Shown: one piece after another, positions 21,498 through 32,490 of the stretch | Position numbering within the stretch: the stretch's first letter is position 1 | Layout: every line of letters starts with the position of its first letter | From: Heterohyrax brucei | Taxonomy: Eukaryota > Chordata > Mammalia > Hyracoidea > Procaviidae | Assembly: GCA_028571685.1 (NCBI GenBank) | Contig: CM053152.1 | Coordinates: 25,242,001-25,306,000 of the forward strand | Direction of reading: 5' to 3' | DNA length: 64,000 nucleotides | Program-made: the position numbers and the translations under genes | Notes under the pieces: model-generated | The model's database searches: none | What the model was told of the DNA's origin: nothing | Seen by the model: the letters and a program-made list of their open reading frames with translations, nothing else

Positions 21498-22715
21498 ACC
21501 TGTCTTCAGATTTTTAAGGAGCTTTGGATGTTCAGAGGGTAAAATTCTGGAGGTCTAAGTCGTACTATCTTCAGGCAAGGGCCCACATTAGCTAATGAAA
21601 CAACAACTAGAAGGAGATACCTTTTCTACAAAGAGGAACTTTCATCTCACAGTAGGACACGTTAGCCATGTGAAGGGTTCTTTCTCACATTAGACAGAAG
21701 CTTTACAGCCAGTATCTGGTGTCTATAACCCATCTTGAAATACTGAACTCTTTGACAACAGTGGCCACATGTCATTCATTTTTGTATATCCCACGGTGTC
21801 TAGCTCAGGGCTCTACAGACATCAGGTTCATAACCTCTTTAGCTGAATTCAGCGGATCCTGTAAGAGCCATTTGTTTTCATCTGATCCCTCCATTTATTC
21901 AGTCAATCCCATAATGTGTAAAAAATTCTAAAGTTCTGTTTTACTTGTCAAAATACACTGGTAACATTTAGACTTCCAATAATTTAGACCTTCTACTCTT
22001 ATGGCAGCACAATATCCTTTTAAAACCACTCCTCTTCCTGTTACTTCCCTGATTTCAGAGAAAAAAAAAAAAGAAAAGAGAAATCCTGCTAAACATCTCT
22101 AGAGTGCTGCTGCAAGGTCAGGTTGCCATAAAAATGAGCTAGAAAGCAGTAGAAAGGAAAAGGAGGGATTTGGGTTAGATTGACGGCACTTGGCTTGGCT
22201 GGCTGTCTTAGTCTTGTGAGCTGGGGTGACCAAATGCTTTGCACTGATTTGTTTTAAGATCCAAGTTCCCAAGCTCCGTGGTGAGAGTGATCTTCTTGAT
22301 GACAACCAAAGAGAGACCAGGAAACAGGCATCACACACAGTGCCTTAACCACAGTTCTTGCACATAGAAGATAATCAATATACTAACCAATACTTGGTAA
22401 ATAAATGGTTTGGTGATAGGATGGGAATGGTAGGTAAGAATGAGCAAAACTGCAAATAGTGAAACTGTGGCTGGAGCACAGGGTGTGCTGTTTCTTCTTC
22501 AGTGAATTTGAAATAGTGAAAGAAAAAATAATAATGACAGCCTGAGGCTTGGTAGAAAGGAGGAACATGTGCATGTGATATTCTTTTCGAGAAGGCGAAG
22601 AATGCCAGATCTACGCCCCAGTATCCAGCCGTTCAGGAAAGGGAGAAAAAGTAAAACTTTTTCTTATTTCCCTTGTTTTTCTTTTTCTTTCCATAATCCT
22701 TTGCCATTTGGAGGA
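21498..22715. other. No recognisable gene; L2 scrap at 21735-21815
   Basis: 'gaactctttgacaacagtggcc' and 'cacggtgtctagctcagg' near 21740-21810 look like an L2 3' end. A-rich tract at 22061-22082. The rest is not assigned. Confidence 0.42.
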
Positions 22716-22746
22716 CACTCGTTAATCTACAAAGCAAGCCCACTTT

Positions 22747-22940
22747 CCAGGCCATTAGTGCCAGGACGATGTGAAATAGCAGCCAGCCTGGGCCATTAGT
22801 GCCATGGTCATTTAAAACACCAGCCCGCTCAGGTTATTAGTGAGCCAGGGCAATTTGAGTGAACAACCTGTCCAGGCAATTAATGCCAAGGTAATTTAAA
22901 GTGCCACACCAATCGCAGGTCTGTCAATTAACAAAGTGCC
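22747..22940. repeat. Diverged tandem array, about 42-bp units with TAAT cores
   Basis: At least four units repeat the order [C/T]CAGG - [C/T/A]ATTA[G/A]TG - CCA[G/A]G - AT-rich block. ATTA cores sit at about 22753, 22793, 22835 and 22878, so the spacing is 40, 42 and 43 bp. A weaker fifth core lies at 22925 and a possible one at 22721. The second AT-rich block (GTGAAAT, CATTTAAA, CAATTTGA, TAATTTAAA) also keeps phase. Unit identity is modest, so this is not a young satellite. No transposon family that I know has this layout. Confidence 0.62.
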
Positions 22941-24296
22941 TTCTATTTTACATATTGAGGTAGGTGGCTCCTTGAGCTTATTTGGGGGTCTTCCTTAGGG
23001 ACAGGGGAGGGGCTAGGCCACTGAACATCTCTTGCTCACTATCCCTGGGGTTGAGACTCCTGAGTCCAGGCAGATTTCTGGGGTACAGACCTACAAGGGG
23101 ATGCTAACCCACAAATCTTAGAAATGTTGGCTTCTGTACTCAGTAGCCTCCTAGGAACTGCTGGGCTACAGTGAGAGCCTTAACATTGCAGCATGTATTG
23201 TAATGCAGATTTCCCTCCCAGCCCCTCTTGGGGAGGCAGTGTACCATTCAACAGCTTCTGCAAGGCCCTAGAGAATGCCAGTGTATGCCAGCTGCCTGGG
23301 TATCACATAGACCAGCCATGCTCTTGGCACATTGGAGGGGGTTGGGTGCCATCTCCCATTTTCTGCAAAATCCAGCCTAGAAGCACAGATGAGCTCTGCA
23401 TTCTGGGGTGTTTCTGAGGAGATTAGTACTGTTGTCTGTCATACACACATGCCTGAATCTGGGGAAGTTTGGGAAAGGCACAAGGGAGGGACAGCTGGTG
23501 CAAGTGGACACCTTCTGCCTGCCTGCCTCCCTGCCTGCCTGAGACTGAAGTTTTCAGGTGGCTCACCAGAGCTGGCACACAGAGACACAGTGCTTTCACA
23601 ATGAGGCTGAGTGGAAGGTAAGAAACACTAGTCAACTTCATGAGGTGCTCCGATCTTCTTGGATAGTCAAAACAACTTTGCAGACCCTAGAACATTACTA
23701 AGTTCGTTATTATCATTCTTATGATTACTTAGCACATTCAAAACTCTTTTGCTGAAATACTTCCTGGGTAGTCTTTATGTTACTTACCATGATTAATCAT
23801 TTCCATTCAGCAATGGAGTTTAATCCATTAATTTAAAACCCTTTGTTAAACACATGTTCAGGCAACGCACTAGGAACTCTGCAGTGGAGTCAAATAGGAA
23901 AGGCTTTGTCTTCTGCAGTTTACAGTCTTATTAGATTTCTCTGTCAGATCCTTTGGGATACTCATCATAAGTACAGATAAATTGCATAGACTTCAGGACC
24001 AAAGTGTCCAAAAAAGATATGTGAATTCAGAAAAGAATGACAAGAACTTAAATCAGGGGATTAGAACAGCAAAGAGGCTAGAAAATGATTGTGTGGTGGG
24101 TTGTTTTATGATCTGAAGCAAACTAGATTTTTTCCAAATCTATCAAAAGCCCAGAAACAGGTTCCCTGCTCACTGGGTCTACGAGTTATGAAATATTCTG
24201 TTGCAGAGAAGAAGCAAACTGACGTCCCAGAGGCAGAAACTTTCAGGGGTGAGAAGAAAGTGTATCAGCAGTAAGTTTTGCCCAGTACCTTCAGTC
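22941..24296. other. No recognisable gene; (TGCC)n tract at 23517-23545
   Basis: Apparently unique apart from a TGCC/CTGCC microsatellite and a possible ancient L2/MIR scrap near 23850-23935. Frames of 60-90 codons are not recognisable. Confidence 0.42.
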
Positions 24297-24770
24297 TGTT
24301 GTTGTTAGCTGCTGTTGAGTTGACTACAACTCATAGCAACTTTACATACAACAGAAAAAAACATTGCCTGGTTGTGTGTCATTCTCGCAATGGCCAGCAT
24401 GTTTGAGTCCATCATTGTAGCTACTATGCCAACACATCTTACTAAAAGTCGTCCTCACGCTCTCTGACTCACTGCTACACTAAACATGAAGTCCTCCTCT
24501 GGAGATTGAGGAAGATGGTGTGTCCAAAGCCAGTGAGTTGGACAAGTGTTCTGTTTTGATCCATAGGCTTTTCATATGGGCTAATAATTGGAAATAGGTT
24601 GCCAGGCTTTGTCTCTGGTCTGTCTCTAGTCTGTCTTCGTCTGGAAGCTACACTGAAACCTGTCCACCATGGGTGGACCTGCTAGGGTTTGAAGTACTGC
24701 TAGGATGGAAATTATCGTTGTGGCAGCATTTGAGCTACCACGGAACAGCAGACAGATGCGTGGTGCTTCT
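24297..24770 (-). mobile_element. SINE/RTE composite (RTE tail plus tRNA-Gly SINE body)
   Basis: Left part is the reverse RTE 3' end ('gttgttagctgctgttgag', 'catcattgtagctactatgcc', 'aacatgaagtcctcctctgg'). Right part is the reverse tRNA-Gly SINE body ('agtctgtcttcgtctggaagc', 'gaaacctgtccaccatggg', 'gagctaccacggaacagc'). The tRNA head itself is missing. The longer tail than at 10648 suggests a different subfamily. Confidence 0.65.
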
Positions 24771-24787
24771 ATTACTTTTGAAAACTC

Positions 24788-24962
24788 TATCATGTCCATG
24801 GAGTCGATTCCAATTCACAATGACTCCATAAAACATGGGCTGTAACTCTTTATGGAAGCAGACTGCCATGTTTTTTTTTTCCCACAGAGTGGCTGGTGGG
24901 TTTGAACCACTATGTTTTGATTAACAGCCAAGCACCTGAACCACTGTGCCATCAAGGCTCCT
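24788..24962 (-). mobile_element. AfroSINE with an internal oligo(T)
   Basis: Reverse copy: 'ccatggagtcgattccaatt', 'aagcagactgccatg', then an unusual T10-C3 tract near 24872-24884, and head 'gaaccactgtgccatcaaggc'. Confidence 0.75.
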
Positions 24963-25229
24963 ATTATAGAGCAGCTCTGTTAGCGAGAAGCTTTGTAAGT
25001 ACTTATAAGTATATAGATTCTTTGGACTATTTGACTGTAAACAATAAGGATCTTTTACAGTTGGTTCATTATGCAGACAAATGAGCTCGTGCAAGCTTTG
25101 TTCTGTCAACATCCTTCCCACCTTTTTCAAGTTGCTAAAGTCCTTCAAGGTCAACACAAATGCCATCCCTTCCTTGTAGGTGTTGTAAATCCCTTCTAGG
25201 AACCCGTACTACTTTGTAATTTTATTATG

Positions 25230-25645
25230 GCAGTTATTCTTCCTAAATTTGGAGGAACCAAATACATTAAGATTTTTTTTAGGAAGACAAAAATCCATGC
25301 ATTCAAACTGTGGTGTTGGTGAAGAGTATTGAAAATAGAGGAAGACAAGTCAGTGTTAGATATAACACAACCAAAATGCTGTTTAGAAGCAAAGATAGTG
25401 AGACTTTGGCTTGTTTGCTTTGGACTTGTCATCAGGAAAGACCAATCACTAGAGAAGCACATTATATTTGATAAAGGGTCATCAAAAATAGGGGGAGACC
25501 CTAAATGAGATGGATTTACACATTCACCACAACAGTGGACTCAGGCATGCCAATAATCATTAAGATGAGATGGGACAAGTTGATGTTTTGTTATGCATAA
25601 GATCATTAAGAGTTAGGTGGCACCTAACAACAGCAATAATCCATA
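25230..25645 (+). mobile_element. RTE LINE 3' region
   Basis: Forward remnant: 'aactgtggtgttggtgaagag', 'gatagtgagactttggcttg', 'ggacttgtcatcaggaaag', and the terminal 'ggtggcacctaacaacagc' at about 25616-25634. This is the coding end plus 3' terminus of the RTE element. No open frame of note remains. Confidence 0.72.
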
Positions 25646-26942
25646 AGCAACTGAAACCTTACAGAAATTCCATCATTTTTAGTATCCACATTACATTTCT
25701 CAGACTGCCTGTTACAGCCAGAAATATAACAAAGCTTGTTCAAAATGTGTCTTGATTTTCTATTTAGAGTTTGTGATTTATAATTGTAGTTGTTTACAAA
25801 ACTCTTTTCTAATTAGAATTTATGTAAGGGCTGGGATCGGTATTCTCAGCTTTTATTTCTGCACAGTATTGCTAGCACTATACTGTATACATATTAGTCA
25901 TTCTGGAAATGTATGTGATGTTGAATTGAATCTGCTTTATTTCTGCAACTGGCATATTAAATGCACTAAACTCAATGGGGCACAAACAGGAAATGGCTTT
26001 GTTTTTCCCTAAGCATCATGTCCCAGCATCTTTGGGCAAATATCCCATCACTTCAGCTTTGTAAATTCTTTAACAGAGCCTGTGTCTTGAAAGTTTCTGT
26101 CAGTTACAAGAAAAAGCCCTGCTTTGATAGCTAAAAATCAACTTCAGGGATTAGAAAGTCCAGTCCAGCCATATTTAAATTTCAATCTCATATCCAATTA
26201 AATGCTTTTCCTCTCTCTTCTGCCTAGGCCTAATCCATTATTGGGATCTGCAGTGGGTCTATAGAATGTGAGCATAAAATTCTGAGACAATGAAAGTCCC
26301 ATTCTACTTCTTAATACATCAGAATCAACACAGAGGAGAAAAAATATCTTCAGTGCATAACAAAATATACCCGAGTTTACTTGTTTCGTGAAGACAACAA
26401 CCAAGATTAAAGTTTAGTTTAATGTATTTCCAGCCGTCAAATTCTTCATGGGTTTATAATGCACTGATGACTACAGCAACCTTTAAGATTTTAACCGCCC
26501 TGGCACCAAACCCAAATATTATTCCAGCACAGCCTAGAAGTATCCTTTGCTGGGAAGAAGCTAATAAAACTTTGCATTCTGAATTTAGAATTAGCATCTG
26601 ACAATCCCCTTGGAATTATAACTCTTGCACTGTTACACACTAAATAGCTACACTTGTTAATAAAATCGTAGTAATTGAGTAGCATTTTCATCACAGAGGA
26701 GTGTGGTTCGTTTTGAAGACAGATGAAAAGACAACCTGAGATTCCATACAAACTCTCTTTAACCATTCAGGTTGCACAGAATCCATAGGAATGGGAAATT
26801 GTTTTAAGCAGACATCCTCCCAAGTCTCGTGACATTGCCTCCTATGGAGGCAGCACTACATGAGTCCCCATTTTGAGGGTTATCAGATGACTCTCAGTTT
26901 TCCTCAGTTCCAGGCAAAGTAACTACATGTGTCTATGTTAAA
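25646..26942. other. Repeat-poor stretch, no gene recognised
   Basis: AT-rich and apparently unique. 26440-26760 has a balanced, non-repetitive composition that could be conserved noncoding DNA, but sequence alone does not show it. Confidence 0.4.
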
Positions 26943-27106
26943 ACTCAAAAACTCACTGCTGTCAAGTTGATTCTGACTCAGAGAAGTGGCAAAGTGCTTG
27001 AGTGCTATGCCTGCAACCAAAAGATTGGCAGTTCAAATCTGCCGGGCACTTCTTTAAAACTCTGTGGGGCAATTCTACTCCGACCTATAGGGTCACTTGA
27101 GTCACA
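26943..27106. mobile_element. Rearranged AfroSINE: opposite-strand pieces joined
   Basis: 26943-26982 is a reverse AfroSINE tail ('cactgctgtcaagttgattctgactc'). It runs directly into a forward AfroSINE body at about 26985-27106 ('ccaaaagattggcagttcaaatctgcc', 'ctccgacctatagggtcac'). The joint looks like an inversion at insertion or two independent fragments. Confidence 0.65.
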
Positions 27107-27239
27107 TCTATATTAGAGGACCACTTAACATTTCCCAGGTCTACAGAACTGCCCCAGAGCTAAGCATATCCTACAATAGTAGTTGTAGACAGAGCTTCAC
27201 AGAACATGTTCTCTCAACCACACTGTTTTGTTTGACACA

Positions 27240-27640
27240 TCCCCCACTTGAACACAAAGCAGATCACAGCTTTTAATAGATCCCTCATGATCCAGAGAAG
27301 TCTACTGTAACATCCGGAATCCAGATGTGGTGTGAATTCTTCTTCTCTGAGAATGGGCAAGTAGAGACAACTGTGGTCCCAGGGTGGTCACCAGGAGTAT
27401 ATACAGCCATAGATCTGCACCTGAGTAGCTGTATCTGAGATGTGCTTGAACTCCATGTGCCTCCTCTGGATGCTGGTACCCCGTGACAAGATTGAGCTAT
27501 TGTGGCTGTGTGGTAGTTGCGGATAAAAATGACATATTGCCACACTGTACCTCTCTCAACAGCAATGCTTCTGGCTCTGAAACGAGAAGGATCAGTGGTA
27601 ACTATCAGCTTTGTGTCCACATAAGAGCCTACACATATAT
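27240..27640 (-). other. Unexplained 111-codon frame followed by a purine-rich tract
   Basis: The minus-strand frame at 27285-27620 begins MDTKLIVTTDPSRF and stays open for 111 codons in non-repeat sequence. I cannot assign it to a family. About 40 bases downstream of its stop the minus strand reads AAGTGGGGGATGTG, which resembles a retroviral polypurine tract followed by a TG start. A decayed retroviral 3' end is one possibility and a processed pseudogene another. Neither is established. Confidence 0.25.
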
Positions 27641-27667
27641 TTGCACAGACCTTTAATTTAAATTTGC

Positions 27668-27768
27668 TGTTTGGTGTTAAGTCAGCTCTGACTCATTTTG
27701 ATCCTATTTACAAGCAAATGACATGTTGCTCAGTGCTGTCTCATCTCCATTATCTCTGGAAGACTGGA
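27668..27768 (-). mobile_element. RTE LINE 3' end scrap
   Basis: Reverse RTE tail: 'ttggtgttaagtcagctctg', 'gatcctatttacaagcaaatg', 'gctcagtgctgtctcatc'. It immediately precedes an LTR. Confidence 0.55.
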
Positions 27769-27771
27769 TTA

Positions 27772-28346
27772 TATCTTAGTCACCTAGAGGTGCTATAAAA
27801 GAAATACCACAACTGGATAACTTTAACAAAGCAAAATTCATTCTCTAATAATCCAGGAGGCTATAAGTCTAAATTCAAGGCATCAGCTCCATGGGAAGAC
27901 TTTTTCTCTCTTGGCTCAGAAGGAAATTTCTTGTGACGCATCAGTCTTTCCTTGGTCTAGGAGATCTCAGCACAGGAAACTGAGGCCCAAAGAATGTACT
28001 CTACTCCCAGCAGTGCTTTCTTGGTGGTATGAGTTCCCGGCTCTCTGCTTGCTACCCTTTCCTTTTATCTCTGGTAGGATAAAATGATAAAAAATGGTAT
28101 ATGTAAACCACACCCTGGAGAAACTCCTTTTACACTGGATTAGGGAGGTCATCTTACTAAGGATGTTACAATCCCACCCTAATCCCCTTTAACATAATCA
28201 AATTTTACACTGTTAACCACAGACAAAGATTAGGGTTTACAACATAGGAAAATCACAAAAGGGAGGACAGCCACACAATACTGGGACCCATGGCCCGGCC
28301 AAATTGCTACATACATTTTTTGAAAGATGTAATTCAATACATGGTA
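27772..28346 (-). mobile_element. MaLR-type LTR, older copy
   Basis: Reverse LTR: U5 'cacctagaggtgctataaaag', 'aaattcattctctaataatcc', U3 end 'gtaattcaatacatgg'. Terminal dinucleotides have decayed and no TSD is readable. It is about 575 bp long with small insertions relative to the younger copies. Confidence 0.7.
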
Positions 28347-28720
28347 AAGTGTATCATTGCAGCTACCATGCCAATCCGCTTCTCTAAAGGGATCCTTGCC
28401 ATCTTTGGCCTCTGCTTTACCCAACATGATGTCCCGCTCCAGTGACTGATTCCTCCTGGTGATGTGTCCAAAGCAAAAAAATCACCCAGTTTTCTGAAGT
28501 GATCCATAAAGTTTTCATTGGCTAATTTTTGGCAGTAAATTGCCAGACATTTTTCCTGGTCTGTCTTAGTCTGGAAGCTCTGCTGAAACCTGTCCACCAT
28601 GGCTGTGAGCCTGCTGGTATTTGAAATACGAGTGCCATAGCTTCTAGCATCACAGCAAGATGCAAGCCACCACAGTACAACAAATTCAGACAGGTGGTGG
28701 AAAATAAATTCAGGGAAACA
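28347..28720 (-). mobile_element. SINE/RTE composite (RTE tail plus tRNA-Gly SINE body)
   Basis: Reverse order as at 24297: 'cattgcagctaccatgcc', 'acatgatgtcccgctcc', then 'agtctggaagctctgctgaaacc', 'ggtatttgaaatac' and 'gcaagccaccacagtacaac'. The tRNA head is absent. Confidence 0.65.
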
Positions 28721-28774
28721 TAAAAGGAGGCTAGGTGGTAGGCCTGTCACTATTTCAAAAGAGACTAAAGATAC

Positions 28775-29289
28775 TGTCATGGATTGAATTGTGTCCCCCC
28801 CAAAACAGGTGACCATGTGACCATGATTCCCTGTATTCTATGATTGTCCTACATTTTGTGATTTCCCTGTGCTGTATGTTAGAGGATTAGGGTGGGACTG
28901 TAAATCCCTTCATAGGATTACCTCCCTGCTCCACTGTAAAGGGAGTATCCCTGGAGTATGGCTTGCCCCACACTTAATCCTTTCATCTTGCAAGAGATAA
29001 AGGAAAGGGAAGCAGGCAGAGAATTGAGAACCTCACACTACCAAGAAAGCTGTACCAGGAGAAGAGCTCTTCCTTCAGATCTGAGGTTCCTGCGCCAAGA
29101 TGCTCCCTGAGCAAAGACTGGTGCAAATCGGGCTTTCCTGCAGAGCTGACAAGGGGAAAGCCTTCCCCTGGAGTGGACACCCTGAATGTGGACTTGTAGC
29201 CTACCGGACTATGCAAGAATAAACCTTCCTTTGTTAAAGCCATCCACTCTGTGATATTTCTGTTAGAGCAGCCCTAGCTGACTAAAACT
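28775..29289 (+). mobile_element. MaLR-type solo LTR, lineage-specific family
   Basis: Forward LTR beginning 'tgtcatggattgaattgtgtcc', with 'aagaataaaccttcctttg' (poly(A) signal) and ending 'gcagccctagctgactaaaact'. The flanks GATAC (28770-28774) and GACAC (29290-29294) are a 5-bp TSD with one mismatch. Confidence 0.8.
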
Positions 29290-29294
29290 GACAC

Positions 29295-30975
29295 CATTCC
29301 TAAAACCATGCTTCTTTGAACCACAGAGACCATCCGGGAATTTGACAACATTGACTGAGGTCCACATTCATGGGTGCCTGGTGAGAACATGTGACCTATC
29401 AGCCTACAGACAGGGTTGAGGCCATGCATCTCAGCATCCCCTCTAAGTGTTGGATAGATATGAGCTCACTTCTCTCTTCTGCATAATTCAAGAAGTCTAC
29501 AACTACAAACAGGAAATGAGGCAAGAACTTAATCACTGACAAGTACCAAATATGCCTGTCTTAGAAGAGGCGTAGGTACAATGCTATGGACCGTCAGAGA
29601 ACTGAGAGGGAGCTTTCAGCTGAAATCACTCACTGAAGGCTTGAGAGAAATGCACTTGAAGCATGAAAGCAGCATAAGAAAGCATTTCCTTGTATGTAGT
29701 ATGGACAAAGAGTACTGAGGGATTTCAGGGGGAGTTCTGGAAGGGCCAAAAGAAGTTAGGAAAGTTTTGTGGCAGTGCATCCTGAGCCAGCTGATCTGAT
29801 CTTGGCTCGTGCTTGTTAGCAACTATGATCTGGGAGCTTCTAGGAGCTACTGGGTCTGGGTTGTAATGATCCTCTTTAATAAGCTGCACAGACAGCTTTA
29901 ATGTATCTTGAATGTTTGGAGAACATAATATGCAAGAAATAATATGCTCAATCAATGTCATCAAATTCCCAGATGGTTTCTATGGCTCAAGGAAGCAAGG
30001 CTTTAGGAATGATGTCTTTAGTCAGAATTGACTCAAAGGCGGTGGGTTTGGTTTTTAACATGCAGCTTCAAGCCATCTCAGTCTCATCTATTTTTTAAAA
30101 CTCAGTCCAGTCCCACCTCTCTAGTTTGTGGAGGTAGTAAGAATCAAGGTACTCTACAAAGACATAGCAGTGCAGCAGATTCTCTGTCTCCAGGAACTCA
30201 TGATCTAATGAAAGGCTAGAAATACAAGTAATACAAAGATCACCAAGTTCTCTTCCATTGGAGGATGGCTTGGGAGCTACACTGATCTGAGTTATAGTTC
30301 ACCAACTCAAGGGTAGTGTGTTTGGAGCAAGATCCAGAATCAAATTTCGGATAAGTTTTTGGTGAGAGAAAAAACTCCTTTTCCTCTTAGATAGAGAGGT
30401 AATATTTCTAAATCTTCCTAGCCTCACTTACGAATATAACACATGAGGACACATATATTTTTTAAGGCTAAATTTCGTGGCCCAGAACCCCTTCCTTGAA
30501 CTCAAACAGGGGCATAGCCCCTAATTATTCTGTAGCATCCAACCAAAGGATGAACCCACTTATGGCTACCGCTAGTCTGCATGGTACTCACCATGCCCCT
30601 CTTCTCCTGTTTTCTCTTCAGGGGTCCAGTGCATGTCATTCAGTGCCACCACAGTTAGCCCAGGTACCCTAGAGCTGAGGAATTCCAGAGGCCAGCAAGA
30701 AGCTGGTGGCCATGCCAAGGAAGTGGAAGAGTAACCTACTCCCTGTCTTCATGCTGCACTCTATCCCTTTGGCTGCAAGAACCCTCTGCCACGGTCAAAG
30801 TCTCAGAGAATCTCCTGTGAACAGTTTCTGGCTTGTAACCTTGCTTCAAATCAGAAAGACTCTCAAGAGCATGATTCTCTCTATTTCTAGCTCTCAGACA
30901 TCAACCACAGAAGCTCAAAACCAGTTCAAGGGGCCAGGTACAGAACAAACATTGGATCACTCTCCTATGCTCTAC
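29295..30975. other. No recognisable gene; AfroSINE tail scrap at 30018-30058
   Basis: Apparently unique, except the phrase 'gaattgactcaaaggcggtgggtttgg', which is an AfroSINE tail. Short frames have no recognisable motifs. Confidence 0.42.
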
Positions 30976-31187
30976 TGTTGTTGTTGTTAGTTGTTGTCTA
31001 GTCAACTCCTACTCATGGTGAACCCATGAGTATAGAGTAGAACCACTTCATAGGGTTTTCAAAGTTGTGATCTTTTGGAAGCATATCACCAGGCCTTATT
31101 TCCAAGATGGAACTGGGTGGGTTTGAACTGCCAAACTTTTTGGTTAGTGGTTGCACAAATAACCATTGGCACCACCTGGAGACTCCT
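30976..31187 (-). mobile_element. AfroSINE, long subtype
   Basis: Reverse copy: '(ttg)n ttagttgttgtctagtc', 'tagaaccacttcatagggtt', 'gatcttttggaagcatatcaccagg', and head 'caccacctggagactcc'. Confidence 0.82.
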
Positions 31188-31529
31188 TGTCCTCCCTGAA
31201 GTGCATTTGCAGAAGCATTACCCTGGTTCAGTTATCTCCTCCCTATGTCCATCACCATCAGCATTCCTCTTGTTGCCATTTAGAGTAACCATGACTTGAA
31301 ACGTCTTTCTTTCAGTAGAACCTTTTTGCTTTCCCTTTGCACTGTTTAGAAACAAACAAACCAATATGGGTACTCTTTCCCGTAAACCACGTGGGATGGT
31401 CTGCTGAAAAGGTAGACTCATGGCTACATCTTCAGTGAGTGAGAAAATAGCTCAAGTTTAAAATAACTGATTCACTGGTTTCTGTTCTCCTTGTAATGAA
31501 TAATAAAATCCTAGGGCCAGTTTTTCTTT

Positions 31530-31534
31530 CTCCT

Positions 31535-31565
<31 letters not shown>

Positions 31566-31592
31566 TTTTTTTGTTGTTGCTGTTGTTGTTTT
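31530..31592. repeat. Compound microsatellite (TC)n-(T)n-(TTG)n
   Basis: Perfect TC dinucleotides (about 31534-31556), an oligo(T) of about 16, then TTG/TTGC trinucleotides. The flanks 31188-31529 and 31593-31861 hold nothing I can name. Confidence 0.9.
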
Positions 31593-31944
31593 TAGAGCTT
31601 CCCTCTATTCACCTGTCACAGGGAGGGAGAAACTTCTCCCAAACCTGTAGACAAGGAAGTTGCAGTTGAGTGCTGAGTTGAGGGTCGTAGTGAAAGACCT
31701 GTTCTCACCTTCTGAGGGCAGCTTTGAGGATCACAGCTTATTTATTTGTTATAGTAGAAGGGTAGGTGTGGATGAAGAAAAGGTTGTAAGGTTCTCTCAT
31801 TAACCTGGCCACATTTTTAAGAAAAACATGTTATTATATCCATCCCTCCCCCTCTCCCAAAGAAATGTGAACCCCATGAAAGCAAGTACATTGTTCAATT
31901 CCTTCAGGATCCTTGTGGCTAAGATTTGTGCCTAGCACTGATGA

Positions 31945-32455
31945 TGCTGTTAGCTGTCAGTGAGTTGGCTCTCAGTTATAGGCCCTTACACACAGAGCAA
32001 AACATTGCCTTGTCCTACTCCATGCCCATAATTTGTTGGGGGTCAGATGGTTATGATCCATAGAATTTTCATTGTCTGGTATTTGGAATTAGATCAGCCA
32101 GGACTTTTCCCTACTTCTTAGTCTGGAAGCTCTGCTGAAACCTGTTCAGCATCATAAACCAAACCCATTGCCATTGAGTCAACTTCCAACTCATAGGGAC
32201 CCTATAGGACAGAGTAGAACTGCCCCATAGAGTTTCCAAGGAGTTCCTGATGCATTTGAACTGCTGACCTCTTGGTTAGCAGATATAGCACTTAACTGCC
32301 AGCCACCAGGTTTCCGTATCATAGCAACATAGCAGTCCACTGACAGATGAGTAGTGGTTATGGATGAGATAGATACATCAGCCAAGAATTGAACCTGAGT
32401 CTTCTGCATGGAAGGTGAGAGTTCCACCCCTGAGCCACCACTGCCCCTTTGGAGA
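31945..32455 (-). mobile_element. tRNA-Gly-headed SINE with RTE tail, itself split by an AfroSINE
   Basis: The reverse tail at the left is 'gttagctgtcagtgagttggc'. The body is 'agtctggaagctctgctgaaacctg'. The head at the right retains tRNA-Gly features: 'gaattgaacctgagtc' is the reverse B-box and 'gagttccacccctgagccacc' the reverse A-box region. An AfroSINE at 32158-32317 interrupts the body. Confidence 0.72.
32158..32317 (-). mobile_element. AfroSINE inside the tRNA-Gly SINE
   Basis: Reverse full-length copy close to consensus ('cccattgccattgagtcaac', 'agagtagaactgccccatagag'). It is flanked by ATCATA at 32152-32157 and 32318-32323, and the body of the host SINE continues across the site. 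Confidence 0.88.
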
Positions 32456-32490
32456 GTACCTGACACATAGACACTCAAAGAGTATTTGCT

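Larger units (their letters stand above)
31862..32490 (+). repeat. L2 LINE 3' end, split by a SINE insertion
   Basis: The left piece (31862-31945) has 'tgaaccccatgaaagcaagtac' and 'tttgtgcctagcactg'. The right piece (32456-32490) continues with 'tacctgacacatagacactcaaagag'. Read across the insertion these form a normal L2 tail. Confidence 0.6.

Noticed and set aside
22747-22940. CRISPR-like or satellite reading of the tandem array
   Set aside because: The host is a mammal, the units are diverged and there are no constant repeats with variable spacers; too few units for a satellite.
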